A stretch of DNA of 64,000 bases. It comes from Micromonospora mirobrigensis. GTDB lineage: Bacteria; Actinomycetota; Actinomycetes; Mycobacteriales; Micromonosporaceae. A model generated the notes under the pieces. The model was not told the origin of the DNA and made no database searches. It saw nothing but the letters and a program-made list of their open reading frames with translations. The translations under genes and the position numbers were made by a program. The stretch is from the NCBI RefSeq assembly GCF_900091555.1, contig NZ_FMCX01000003.1:1-64000 (forward strand). The letters are read 5' to 3'. This document shows positions 24,687-33,393 of the stretch, in pieces (position 1 is the first letter of the stretch; every line of letters starts with the position of its first letter).

Positions 24687-24732
24687 CTTCCAAACTGACT
24701 ACGCGGGTTCGATTCCCGTCGCCCGCTCCACC
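24687..24732 (+). repeat. attR (46-bp direct repeat, right copy)
   Basis: Exact copy of 6581-6626. It carries only the 3' half of tRNA-Gly and cannot fold into a tRNA. Confidence 0.95.
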
Positions 24733-24832
24733 CACGAAGGCCCAGGTGGACCGCATGATCGCGGCACCCGGGCCGGCACCCCTCTCCTCCGGTGCACTCG
24801 GGCCGGCGGTGGCCGGTTCTCGCGAGCACGAA

Positions 24833-24861
24833 GCGGGGGGCCGCCGACGGCGACCCCCCGC
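24833..24861 (-). terminator. Hairpin terminator after the GH43-like gene
   Basis: 8-bp GC stem GCGGGGGG/CCCCCCGC around a 13-nt loop, 11 nt past the stop on the minus strand. The remainder of 24733-24872 shows nothing else. Confidence 0.6.
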
Positions 24862-24872
24862 GAGCTCGTGGG

Positions 24873-26051
24873 CTACCTCGTTGTGGCGGTCGCCGAGGAG
24901 CCCGGCTGGTAGCACCGCAGCTCTTCGAACGGCTGCCACGGCACGCCCGGCGTGTTGGGCGGATCGCGGAACACCAGCGGGGTGATGAGCAGCCCGGCGT
25001 TCGTCTGATTCCGGCTGTCGTCGTTCGCATCCGGAACCCACAGGTCGATGATCTGGTACGGCACGCCGTCCACGACGCTCACCGTCCGCGGCTGACCGCC
25101 GCAGGAGTTCCACGAGATCGTGGCGCGGGCCTTGCTGTCCACCGCGATGCCCCAGTTCCTGGGTGCCGTCCACGGGCCCAGCGGGCTGGGGGCGGTGGCG
25201 TACGCCAGCCCACATCCGGAGCCGTACCCGCAGTTGTCGTAGTTGAGCGTCATGACCCACTTGCCGGATGTGGAGTCGAAGTACGCTCCCGGTCCCTCCG
25301 ACGCGGTGTAGCCCGCGATGTTGGTCACCCCGTTGCCGGCCACGTTGCCGGTGCCGTTGGTCCACCAGACGTCCAGCTTCTCCATCGCGAGCGTCTGGTT
25401 CGTCATCGTGCAGATGAGGTACGCAGAGGTCCCGTCGGTGAAGATGCCGAAGTCACCATTGGTGACGCAGGTGTAGATCTTCGGCTTGTTGTACGAACCG
25501 TGCGCGCCGGCCCCGGGACCGCAGGGTCCGGCCGGTCCCGCGCAACCCATGGCGTTGTACGAGTTCCTGCCGGGGCCGTCCGCGTAGTCGGCCACCGAGT
25601 TGAACCACAGGATCCACACGCCGTCACTGCTTCGCTGCACCATGCGCGGGTTGAAGCAGCCCGCGTTGTTGTTCCGGGTGCACTCGTCCCGCCAGGTCCG
25701 CCCGTTGTACGGGTCGATCGAGTTCGGGTCGAACAGGTTGGTGATCTGGCTCCACGGCCCGGCCAGACTGGGCGCGGTGGCGACACCGAAGCCACAGAAG
25801 TTGGTCGGCGTGGCGGTGTTCCAGCGGAAGCCGCAGGCGTAGCGCGTGCCGTAGAGGTAGTACGTGTCCCCGTCCTTGAGCACCATGCCGTCGTGCAGGT
25901 CGATACCGCTCAGCGCGACGGGAACGGCGGCGGACGCCGCCGGCAGGGTCGTCCCGGAGCTCTGCGTGGCACTGGCGGTGCCGGAGTTGACCCACACGGC
26001 CAGTGTCAGGGTGAGCAGTACGCCCACCCCGGCTGCCATCAGCTTTCTCAA
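24873..26051 (-). CDS. Secreted glycoside hydrolase family 43-like beta-propeller protein
   Basis: 392 residues with a Sec signal peptide (MRKLMAAGVGVLLTLTLAVW, cleavage near TASA-T at ~29). The mature part shows propeller blades typical of GH43/GH117-like enzymes: LHDGMVLKDGDTYYLYGTRY, ATAPSLAGPWSQI, SEGPGAYFDSTSGKWVMTLN and LAYATAPSPLGPWTAP. Several Cys pairs suggest disulfides. Likely acts on arabinan- or xylan-like polysaccharide outside the cell; the substrate is not determinable. It is the first host gene after attR. Confidence 0.75.
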   Translation of the reverse strand: MRKLMAAGVGVLLTLTLAVWVNSGTASATQSSGTTLPAASAAVPVALSGIDLHDGMVLKDGDTYYLYGTRYACGFRWNTATPTNFCGFGVATAPSLAGPWSQITNLFDPNSIDPYNGRTWRDECTRNNNAGCFNPRMVQRSSDGVWILWFNSVADYADGPGRNSYNAMGCAGPAGPCGPGAGAHGSYNKPKIYTCVTNGDFGIFTDGTSAYLICTMTNQTLAMEKLDVWWTNGTGNVAGNGVTNIAGYTASEGPGAYFDSTSGKWVMTLNYDNCGYGSGCGLAYATAPSPLGPWTAPRNWGIAVDSKARATISWNSCGGQPRTVSVVDGVPYQIIDLWVPDANDDSRNQTNAGLLITPLVFRDPPNTPGVPWQPFEELRCYQPGSSATATTR

Positions 26052-26204
26052 ATGCCCGACCTTTCCTTCGACCCCTGGGGCGGATTCCGCTCCCGTCCGG
26101 ACTGAGTGGACGGTGCCACACCGCGAGGAGGATATCCGCGGGAGGGCCGCGGGAGGGCCCCGTGACCCGGGGCCGGCTCCTCGCCCAACGGTGCGCCCGG
26201 CGGG

Positions 26205-26666
26205 TCAGCCGTCGGCGTCGATTCCGGCGGTCACCTGGTCGGCCAGTTGCTCCAGCGTCCGGAGCTGGTCCCGGCCGAGGTGGTCGAGGAAGAGCCGGCG
26301 GACCGTGGCGACGTGCCCGGGCGCCGCCGTCTCGATGGCCGCGCGGCCGGCCTCGGTGATCGCCACGAAGGCGCCCCGGGCGTCCTCCGGGCACTCCTGC
26401 CGCTCGACCAGCCCGCGGCGCTGCATCCGGGCGAGGTGGTGGGAGAGCCGGCTCTGCTCCCACTGGAGGCAGCGCTGGAGCTCGAACGGCCGCAGCCGCC
26501 CGTCGGCTGCGTCGGTGAGCTGCACCAGCACCTCGTAGTCGGCCAGCGACAGCCCGGCGTCGGCCTGGAGCTGCCGGCCGAGCCGGGCGGTCAGCTGCGC
26601 CTGCATCCGCAGGTACGCCCGCCAGGCGCGCTGTTCGTCCTCGTCGAGCCATCGGGTGTCGGTCAC
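26205..26666 (-). CDS. MarR-family transcriptional regulator
   Basis: 153 residues from GTG 26666 (VTDTRWLDEDEQRAWRAYLR). It has the MarR winged helix: LSLADYEVLVQLTDAADGRL, WEQSRLSHHLARMQRRGLVER and the wing ARGAFVAITEAGRA. A longer frame to 26714 would begin inside the operator and is unlikely. It is divergent from the YceI gene, and both probably answer to the palindromes between them. The ligand is unknown. Confidence 0.88.
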   Translation of the reverse strand: MTDTRWLDEDEQRAWRAYLRMQAQLTARLGRQLQADAGLSLADYEVLVQLTDAADGRLRPFELQRCLQWEQSRLSHHLARMQRRGLVERQECPEDARGAFVAITEAGRAAIETAAPGHVATVRRLFLDHLGRDQLRTLEQLADQVTAGIDADG

Positions 26667-26687
26667 GCCGTCCAGCGTACCGGTGAT

Positions 26688-26756
26688 GCATGACACGTCA
26701 TGCAGGGAATGCATGACGTGTCATGTAGGTTGTGAGGCACGTACATGACACGTCAT
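26688..26756. promoter_or_regulatory. Three-box MarR operator
   Basis: Near-palindromes of CATGACACGTCAT occur at 26688-26703, 26711-26725 (opposite orientation) and 26744-26756, in the divergent MarR-YceI intergenic region. They are ideal for dimeric MarR binding and autorepression. Confidence 0.75.
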
Positions 26757-26775
26757 TCACCGAACGGAGACCGAG

Positions 26776-27339
26776 ATGAGCACCCCGACCACCACCCCGC
26801 TGGCCCAGCTGACCGGCACCTACACCATCGACCCGAGCCACACCCGGATCGGCTTCGTGGCCCGCCACGCGATGGTGACCAAGGTCCGCGGCGCGTTCAA
26901 CGAGTTCGAGGGCACCGCCGTCTTCGACGGCGCCGACCCGGCCGCCACCGCCGTACGCGTCGTCATCACGGCCACCAGCATCGACACCCGCAACGCCCAG
27001 CGCGACGAGCACCTGCGCAGCAACGACTTCCTCGCCATGGAGACCTTCCCGGAGATCACCTTCGTCTCCACCGCCTTCCGGCAGACCGGCGAGACCACCT
27101 TCGACCTCACCGGCGACCTGACCATCAAGGGCGTCACCAACCCGGTGACCATCCCCTTCGACTACGAGGGCGCCTCGACCGACCCGTTCGGCAACCCGCG
27201 GGTGGGCTTCGAGGGCGCGGTGACGATCAACCGCAAGGACTACGGCGTCACCTGGAACGCCGCGCTGGAGACCGGCGGCGTCCTGGTCAGCGACAAGATC
27301 ACCCTGGAGTTCGAGGTCTCCGCGATCCGCACCGCCTGA
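26776..27339 (+). CDS. YceI-family protein (isoprenoid-binding lipocalin-like)
   Basis: 187 residues. It has the YceI hallmarks GTYTIDPSHTRIGFVARHAM, VVITATSIDTRNAQRDEHLR, DFLAMETFPEITFVS and GDLTIKGVTNPVTIPFDYEG. There is no signal peptide, so it is cytosolic here. Family members bind polyisoprenoid or amphiphilic lipids and are often under MarR control in stress responses. GGAGACCGAG precedes ATG. Confidence 0.92.
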   Translation: MSTPTTTPLAQLTGTYTIDPSHTRIGFVARHAMVTKVRGAFNEFEGTAVFDGADPAATAVRVVITATSIDTRNAQRDEHLRSNDFLAMETFPEITFVSTAFRQTGETTFDLTGDLTIKGVTNPVTIPFDYEGASTDPFGNPRVGFEGAVTINRKDYGVTWNAALETGGVLVSDKITLEFEVSAIRTA

Positions 27340-27416
27340 CCCGCACGCGGCGCCGCCGGCCCGACCGGCGGCGCGCACCCGCCCCGCACCGCCTCGCCCG
27401 CGAAAGGACCCTTCCG

Positions 27417-28181
27417 ATGACCAACCTGCTCAAGCCCCAGGTGGACGTCCGCCGCGCGGACGACCGGTTCGCCACGAACATCGCCTGGCTCGACTCGAAG
27501 CACTCGTTCTCCTTCGGCGGCCACTACGCCCCCGACAACACACACCACGGCCTGCTGCTGGTCAACAACGACGACGTCGTCCGCCCAGGCAGCGGCTTCG
27601 AGACCCACCCGCACCGGGACATGGAGATCGTCACCTGGGTGCTCCAGGGTTCGCTGGTGCACCAGGACTCCACCGGCCACTCCGGGGTGATCTACCCCGG
27701 CCTGGCCCAGCGGATGAGCGCCGGCACCGGGATCCTGCACTCGGAGAAGAACGACTCGTGGCGGTTGCAGGGCGAGCGGCACAGCGACCCGGTCCACTTC
27801 GTGCAGATGTGGGTCGTACCGGACGCGGCCGGGATCACCCCGGGTTACGAGCAGCTGGAGATCGACGACGCGCTGCTCTCGGGTGCCCTGGTGCCGGTGG
27901 CCTCCGGGATGGACAAGCACGACGGGGAGTCCGCCATCCGGATCAGCAACCGGTACGCGGCGCTGTACGCCGCCCGGATGCAGCCGGGCCAGAGCGTCCA
28001 GCTCCCCGACGCGCCCTTCCTGCACCTGTTCGTGCCGCGGGGCGCGGTGACGCTGGAGGGCTCCGGCGCGCTCGGCACCGGCGACGCGGCGCGCTTCACC
28101 GCCACCGGCGGCCAGCGGGTCACCGCCACCGAGCCCGCCGAGATCCTGATCTGGGAGATGCACGCCACCATCACCGGCTGA
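27417..28181 (+). CDS. Pirin-family bicupin protein
   Basis: 254 residues from ATG 27417 (AAAGGA upstream). Cupin motifs with metal ligands: GFETHPHRDMEIVTWVLQGS (His-x-His) and GILHSEKND, then a second, degenerate cupin. Pirins include quercetinase-like dioxygenases and redox-responsive co-regulators. It lies 77 nt after the YceI gene and probably in the same MarR-controlled unit. A long in-frame upstream extension overlaps the YceI gene and is spurious. Confidence 0.9.
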   Translation: MTNLLKPQVDVRRADDRFATNIAWLDSKHSFSFGGHYAPDNTHHGLLLVNNDDVVRPGSGFETHPHRDMEIVTWVLQGSLVHQDSTGHSGVIYPGLAQRMSAGTGILHSEKNDSWRLQGERHSDPVHFVQMWVVPDAAGITPGYEQLEIDDALLSGALVPVASGMDKHDGESAIRISNRYAALYAARMQPGQSVQLPDAPFLHLFVPRGAVTLEGSGALGTGDAARFTATGGQRVTATEPAEILIWEMHATITG

Positions 28182-28334
28182 CCCGCCCGGCCCGCCGGCC
28201 CACCCGGGCCGGCGGGCCGCAGACCGTCGGCGTCGCCGGCTGAGCCGGCGCACCGGAGCCGGAGCAGGTACGGCACCGGGTGCGTACGATGCGGGGCCGG
28301 GCATCCCCCTCGTCCCCCGCGGAGGTAACGGCCG

Positions 28335-31007
28335 ATGGTAGGCCAGCACGACGGTTCCGCCCTCGGCGTCGACCTCGGAACGTCCAACACGGTGGCCGTG
28401 CTGCGCTGGCCGGACGGGCGCACCCGACCGCTGCTCTTCGACGGCCAGCCCATCCTCCCCTCCGGGGTGTACGCCGACGCCGGGGGCGTGCTGCACGTCG
28501 GCCGGGACGCGCAGCGGCTGGGCCAGGCCGAGCCCCAGCGGTACGAGCCCAACCCGAAGCGCCGGGTCGACGAGGCGACCGTGGCCCTCGGCGACCGGGA
28601 GTACTCCCCCGCCGAACTGCTCGCCGCGACGCTGCGCGCGGTGGCGGCCTCGGCGGTCGGCGCGGTGGGTTTCCTCCCGCCGGCGGTGCTGACCTATCCG
28701 GCCGCCTGGGACGAGGACCGGCGGCAGGTGCTCCACGACGCGCTGCGGCTGGCCGGCTGGCCGGACGCGGCCGAGCACACCCTCTCCGGGCCGGTCCCGC
28801 CCGGCACCCGGCTGCTCAAGGAGCCGGTGGCCGCGGCCCGCTACTACACCGAGACGCTGCGCCGGCCGGTGCCGGTGGGGGCCGCCATCGCCGTCTTCGA
28901 CTTCGGCGGCGGCACCCTCGACGTGGCGGTGGTCCGCAACGAGGGCGCCGACCCGTGGGGCGACTCCGGCTTCCAGGTCGTCTCCACCGGCGGGGTGCCC
29001 GACCTCGGCGGGCTCGACCTCGACTCGGCGCTGGTCGAGCTGCTCGGTGAGCTGGTCGGCGCGGACCACCCGCAGGAGTGGGAGCGGCTGAGCAGTCCGG
29101 AGAACTCGACCGGCCGGCGTGACCGCCAGCAGCTCTGGGAGGCCGTCCGTGGGGCCAAGGAGATGCTCTCCCGCGGGCTGGTCTCACCGGTGGCGGTGCC
29201 CGGGGTGGAGGAGCCCACCCAGCTCACCCGCAACGACCTGGAGCGGCTCGCCACGCCGCTGCTGGCCCGGGCGGTGGACCGGACCCGCGAGGTGATCGCC
29301 GAGGCCGGCCTCGAACCCACCGACCTGGCCGGCCTGTTCCTGGTCGGCGGCTCGTCGCGGGTGCCGCTGGTCGCCCGGATGCTGCACGCCGAGCTGGGTG
29401 TCGCGCCGACCGTGCTGGAGCAGCCCGAACTGCCGGTCGCCGAGGGTGCCCTGACCGACGTCCCGCTGCCCCGCGGCGCCCGCCCGGCCGGCCAGGCGGC
29501 CACCGGATCGCCGGCCGTCCGCCCCGCCCGGACACCCACCCCCACCCCGGTCGACGACGACCCCGAACTGACCGTGCCGGTGATCGGTCCCCCCGTCCTG
29601 CCCCCGGGCGCCGGCTGGCCGGGCGTACCCGCGGCGGCGCCCGCCGGCCGCCGGCGACGGCGGGCGCCCTGGATCGCCCTCGGCGCGGTGCTCGCCCTCG
29701 CCGGGGTGGTCGGCGCGGGGGTGCTGTACTGGCTCAACCGGGACCCCTATCCGCCGCTGCGGTTCCGCAACCTCAACGAGATCGCCCGCACCGAGGCGGC
29801 AGCGACTCGACCCACCGGCATGTTCACCGCGATGTTCGACGACCGCGCCTACCTGGCCCAGCAGCTCGACGACGACCGGCTGGACGTCCGGGCGGTCCGG
29901 GCCGGCACCGGCGACGAGCTGTGGCGGGTACGCAGCTCGGTGGGCGCCCGGCAGTGGGCGTCGATCCAGGCGGTGCCCGGCGGGCTGCTGCTGGTCGGCG
30001 GGACCGTCAGCTCCGGCTCCACCCGCGAGCTGCTCTTCCTCGACGGCGACTCGGGGCAGCAGCGGTGGCGGCACCCGATCGGCGACGACGACAAGGTCTT
30101 CGTCGGCCCGCGGACGGCGGTCTGGGTGGACCGGGCCGGTGGTCGCCTGGTCGGACTGGGGGTGCACGACGGCGAGCAGAAGTGGGTCAAGGCCAACCCA
30201 CGCGACCGGTACGGCGACACCGACACCCAGGTGGTGGTGCTGAGCACCGGGAAGTCCCTCGGCGGGGCGTCGTTCTACAACGGCCGGCCCCGCACCCCGT
30301 GGGTGGGCGACGTCGACCGGCTGGTCCAGGTCGGCGCCGACCGGTCCGTCCGGCTGATCGACCTGTCCAGCGGCCAACTGCTGCGCGAGCGCCCCAACGT
30401 CGCCGACGTGGACGACCGGGTGGTGGCCTACCAGGACCGGCTGTACGTGACGGAGAACCGGAGCGGCTACCGGCTGCTCTCCTACGACCTGGAGACGCTG
30501 GGCGAGCCGACCACGCTGTACACCAGCCCCGACGACCAGCGCCGCCCGCTGGACCTGGTGGCCTGCGGCGAGCACCGGGCGTGCGTCCTGGAGGAACGGA
30601 CCGGCGACGCCGGGCACACCGAGGTGGTCGCGGCGGCCGAGGGCGAGGCGGTACGCCGGTGGGCGGCGCCGCGGGCCGAGGACCTGGTGCCGCTGGGCGA
30701 ACACCTGCTGGCCCGGAGCACCTCCTCGGACCAGTCGTTCACCCTCTACGACCCGCGGGGCAGGGCGGTGCTCGCCGACCGGACCGGAGTGGGCGTCCGG
30801 GTCGACGGCGGCAACCTGCTGGCCTTCGCCGAGCCGCCCAGCACGGTCGAGGACGACCGCAGCGTCGCCGGGATGTCCGTGGACGGGGACGCGCCGTTCG
30901 AGATGGGTCAGCTCACCGACGTGCGCAGCGAGTCCTGCTCCTGGAACTCCGAGGTGATCGCCTGCGGCGCGGAGAAGAACTTCGTGCTGTACCGCTTCGC
31001 CGACTGA
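28335..31007 (+). CDS. Membrane-anchored Hsp70-like ATPase with extracellular beta-propeller
   Basis: 890 residues. The N-terminal actin/Hsp70 ATPase has GVDLGTSNTVAVL (phosphate 1), FDFGGGTLD near 188 (phosphate 2) and FLVGGSSRVPLV near 336 (adenosine). The Hsp70 substrate-binding domain is missing. Instead there is a Pro-rich linker, basic stop-transfer RRRRRAPW, one transmembrane helix (~444-468) and a ~420-residue PQQ-like propeller (GDELWRVRSSVGARQW; SGQQRWRHPIGDDDKV). This topology suggests an outside sensor coupled to an inside ATPase. Function unknown. GGAGGTAAC lies 8 nt before ATG. Confidence 0.85.
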   Translation: MVGQHDGSALGVDLGTSNTVAVLRWPDGRTRPLLFDGQPILPSGVYADAGGVLHVGRDAQRLGQAEPQRYEPNPKRRVDEATVALGDREYSPAELLAATLRAVAASAVGAVGFLPPAVLTYPAAWDEDRRQVLHDALRLAGWPDAAEHTLSGPVPPGTRLLKEPVAAARYYTETLRRPVPVGAAIAVFDFGGGTLDVAVVRNEGADPWGDSGFQVVSTGGVPDLGGLDLDSALVELLGELVGADHPQEWERLSSPENSTGRRDRQQLWEAVRGAKEMLSRGLVSPVAVPGVEEPTQLTRNDLERLATPLLARAVDRTREVIAEAGLEPTDLAGLFLVGGSSRVPLVARMLHAELGVAPTVLEQPELPVAEGALTDVPLPRGARPAGQAATGSPAVRPARTPTPTPVDDDPELTVPVIGPPVLPPGAGWPGVPAAAPAGRRRRRAPWIALGAVLALAGVVGAGVLYWLNRDPYPPLRFRNLNEIARTEAAATRPTGMFTAMFDDRAYLAQQLDDDRLDVRAVRAGTGDELWRVRSSVGARQWASIQAVPGGLLLVGGTVSSGSTRELLFLDGDSGQQRWRHPIGDDDKVFVGPRTAVWVDRAGGRLVGLGVHDGEQKWVKANPRDRYGDTDTQVVVLSTGKSLGGASFYNGRPRTPWVGDVDRLVQVGADRSVRLIDLSSGQLLRERPNVADVDDRVVAYQDRLYVTENRSGYRLLSYDLETLGEPTTLYTSPDDQRRPLDLVACGEHRACVLEERTGDAGHTEVVAAAEGEAVRRWAAPRAEDLVPLGEHLLARSTSSDQSFTLYDPRGRAVLADRTGVGVRVDGGNLLAFAEPPSTVEDDRSVAGMSVDGDAPFEMGQLTDVRSESCSWNSEVIACGAEKNFVLYRFAD

Positions 31008-31030
31008 GCCCGCCCCGCCCCCGAGCCAGC

Positions 31031-31058
31031 CCAGCCCCTGAGCCCGCTCAGGGGCTGG
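31031..31058. terminator. Bidirectional hairpin between convergent genes
   Basis: Perfect 12-bp stem (31031-31042 with 31047-31058) and 4-nt loop. The stop codon of the acyl-CoA synthetase gene lies inside the right arm. Confidence 0.75.
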
Positions 31059-32928
31059 CGCCGGGCCCCCGGAAGACGGTCAGCGTCGACGGGTCGTCGA
31101 TGGTCGCCGGCACCGGCTCGTCACGCCCCTCCACCAGGGCGCGCATCGTCCGGCGCAGGATCTTGCCGGAGCGGGTCTTCGGCAACGCCGGCACCACCCT
31201 CACCCGGCGGAACGCGGCCACCGGGCCGATCCGCTGCCGGACCAGGGCGACCAGCTCACCGGCGAGCACCGCCTCGTCGACCTCGGCGTCGGCCCGCAGC
31301 ACCACGTACCCGCTGGGCACCTGACCCTTGAGCGGGTCGGCCACCCCGATCACCGCGCACTCGGCCACCGCCGGATGCCCGGCCAGCACCTCCTCCATCG
31401 CCCCGGTGGAGAGCCGGTGCCCGGCCACGTTGATCACGTCGTCGGTGCGGCCCATGACGTACAGGTAGCCGTCGTCGTCGAACCGGCCGCCGTCGCCGGT
31501 CAGGTAGTGGCCGGGGAACGTCGTCAGGTAGGAGCGGACGTACCGCTCGTCGTCGCCCCAGAGGGTGGGCAGGCAGCCGGGCGGCAACGGCAGCCGGATC
31601 ACGATCGAGCCGTCGGTGCCGGGCGGCGCCTCCCGGCCGGCCGGGTCGACGACCCGGATGTCGTACCCCGGGACCGGCACCGAGGGCGAGCCGGGCTTGA
31701 GCGGCAGCGGCTCCAGGCCGCGCGGGTTCGCCGCCACCGGCCAGCCCGTCTCGGTCTGCCACCAGTTGTCCACCACCGGCACGCCCAGCTGCCGCCCCGC
31801 CCACTCCCAGGTGTCCGGGTCGAGCCGTTCGCCGGCCAGGAAGAGGGTACGCAGGCAGCCCAGGTCGTACCGGCGGATCAGCTCGCCCTCCGGGTCCTGC
31901 CGGCGGATCGCCCGGATCGCGGTCGGCGCGGTGAACAGGGCCGCCACCCGGTGCTCGGCGATCACCCGCCAGAACGCCCCGGCGTCCGGGGTGCCCACCG
32001 GCTTGCCCTCGTAGAGCACGGTGGTGGCGCCGGTGAGCAGCGGCGCGTACACGATGTAGGAGTGGCCGACCACCCAGCCGACGTCGGAGGCGGCCCAGAA
32101 GACGTCGCCCGGCCCGATGTCGTAGACGTTGCGCATCGACCAGCGCAACGCGACCGCGTGCCCGCCGTTGTCCCGGACCACGCCCTTCGGCCGGCCGGTG
32201 GTGCCGGAGGTGTAGAGGACGTAGAGCGGGTCCGTCGCGGCCACCGGGACGCAGTCGACCGGCTCGGCGTCCGTCATCACCTCGGCCCAGTCCAGGTCTC
32301 GCCCGGGGACCAGCTCGGCCGGGCCCTGCGGGCGCTGCACGATCACGCACCGCTCGGGGGCGTGCTCCGCCTCGGCGAGCGCCGCGGTCAGGATCGGGTG
32401 GTAGGCGACCACCCGGTCCACCTCGATGCCGCAGGAGGTGGCCACCACCACCTTCGGCCGGGCGTCGTCGATGCGTACCGCGAGCTCGTGCGCGGCGAAG
32501 CCGCCGAAGACCACCGAGTGGACCGCGCCGATTCGGGCGCACGCCAGCATGGCGACCACCGCCTCGGGGACCATCGCGAGGTAGAGCAGCACCCGGTCGC
32601 CCCGGCCCACGCCGAGGCGGCGCAGCGCGCCGGCGAACCGGGCCGTCTCGGCCAGCAGCTCCGCGTAGGTGAAGGTGCGGACCGCGCCGGTGACCGGACT
32701 GTCGTGGATCAGCGCCGGCCGGTCGCCGTGGCCGGCCGCCACGTGCCGGTCCAGCGCGTTGTGGCAGGTGTTCAGCTCGGCGTCGGGAAACCACCGGTAC
32801 AGCGGCGCCGCGCCGTCGTCGAGGATGCGCTCCGGTGCCCGGAACCAGTCGAGGTCCGCCGCTGCCTCCCGCCAGAAGCCGGTCGGGTCGGCGATGCTCC
32901 GCTCGTACGCTGATCGATACGCGCCCAT
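31048..32928 (-). CDS. Acetyl/propionyl-CoA synthetase (PrpE-like AMP-forming ligase)
   Basis: 626 residues. Activates a short carboxylate to acyl-AMP then acyl-CoA. Visible motifs: P-loop-like YTSGTTGRPKGVVRDNGG, NWWQTETGWP, YLTGDGGRFDDDGYLYVMGR, DDVINVAGHRLST and the catalytic Lys in LPKTRSGKILRR. The N-terminus MGAYRSAYERSIADPTGFW is characteristic of propionyl-CoA synthetases. The last Lys is a classical acetylation site. A long upstream frame extension lacks family similarity. Confidence 0.92.
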   Translation of the reverse strand: MGAYRSAYERSIADPTGFWREAAADLDWFRAPERILDDGAAPLYRWFPDAELNTCHNALDRHVAAGHGDRPALIHDSPVTGAVRTFTYAELLAETARFAGALRRLGVGRGDRVLLYLAMVPEAVVAMLACARIGAVHSVVFGGFAAHELAVRIDDARPKVVVATSCGIEVDRVVAYHPILTAALAEAEHAPERCVIVQRPQGPAELVPGRDLDWAEVMTDAEPVDCVPVAATDPLYVLYTSGTTGRPKGVVRDNGGHAVALRWSMRNVYDIGPGDVFWAASDVGWVVGHSYIVYAPLLTGATTVLYEGKPVGTPDAGAFWRVIAEHRVAALFTAPTAIRAIRRQDPEGELIRRYDLGCLRTLFLAGERLDPDTWEWAGRQLGVPVVDNWWQTETGWPVAANPRGLEPLPLKPGSPSVPVPGYDIRVVDPAGREAPPGTDGSIVIRLPLPPGCLPTLWGDDERYVRSYLTTFPGHYLTGDGGRFDDDGYLYVMGRTDDVINVAGHRLSTGAMEEVLAGHPAVAECAVIGVADPLKGQVPSGYVVLRADAEVDEAVLAGELVALVRQRIGPVAAFRRVRVVPALPKTRSGKILRRTMRALVEGRDEPVPATIDDPSTLTVFRGPGASP

Positions 32929-33081
32929 GCCGCCATGCTCGGGCGTCGACCGCCGCCGGCACGACGGCCGACCGGGGTCGCTGCGCCGGACGTACCCGCC
33001 GGCTCGCCCAGTGGCCCGTCCCGGCCGGTGGGCGGCGGTCCGCGTCGTTTCCGCCACCCGACCCGGGGTACGGATGAGGAC

Positions 33082-33348
33082 ATGGACACGAAGACGAACG
33101 CGTACCTCGTCGGGGGACCCTGCGACGGCAGCAGCCGGGACGCCGGGGACAAGGCCCTGCTCGAGGTGGAGATCGACGGCATGATGCACCGCTACATCCG
33201 CACCACCAAGCAGCACGGTACGGACGCCACGGTCTACAACTACGACGGGATGGTGGCCCCGGACGGGGGCGAGCCGGGCGTGGAGGACCCTGCGGCGCGG
33301 GTGGCCTCCCCGAAGGCCGACTCCGAGGGGCACGGCGGCACCCACTGA
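33082..33348 (+). CDS. Small conserved actinobacterial protein
   Basis: 88 residues from ATG 33082. The N-terminal half (NAYLVGGPCDGSSRDAGDKA, IDGMMHRYIRTTKQHGTDAT) is a compact beta-rich module of unknown function seen in many actinomycetes. The tail is acidic and probably disordered. The frame upstream of 33082 is antisense noise. Confidence 0.6.
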   Translation: MDTKTNAYLVGGPCDGSSRDAGDKALLEVEIDGMMHRYIRTTKQHGTDATVYNYDGMVAPDGGEPGVEDPAARVASPKADSEGHGGTH

Positions 33349-33355
33349 ACCCCGG

Positions 33356-33386
33356 CCGGTACGGGCGGACACCCCGCCCGTACCGG
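33356..33386. terminator. Bidirectional hairpin between convergent genes
   Basis: Perfect 13-bp stem (33356-33368 with 33374-33386) with 5-nt loop, lying 7 nt from each flanking stop codon. Confidence 0.8.
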
Positions 33387-33393
33387 CGGTCGG

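Larger units (their letters stand above)
6581..24732. mobile_element. Integrated siphovirus-type prophage with integrative-element-like control region (about 18.15 kb)
   Basis: Bounded by the 46-bp att repeat in tRNA-Gly. Gene order: integrase (minus), excisionase, small protein, HNH, terminase small and large subunits, portal-protease-capsid fusion, connectors, tail tube, chaperones, tape measure, distal tail and fibre genes (plus), strong terminator, then a control region with GntR regulator, second HNH and four small genes. Base composition is visibly less GC-rich than flanking DNA. All packaging and virion modules of a short-tailed siphovirus are recognisable. Holin, endolysin and a clear replicase are not. 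It may be a compact phage, a satellite or a domesticated particle producer. Confidence 0.93.

Noticed and set aside
24687..24732. Second tRNA-Gly-like sequence
   Set aside because: Only the 3' half is present; it is attR and cannot form a cloverleaf.
6551..24732. CRISPR array or defence island in the mobile element
   Set aside because: No regularly spaced repeats and no cas, toxin-antitoxin or restriction genes were recognised; HNH proteins fit packaging or homing roles.
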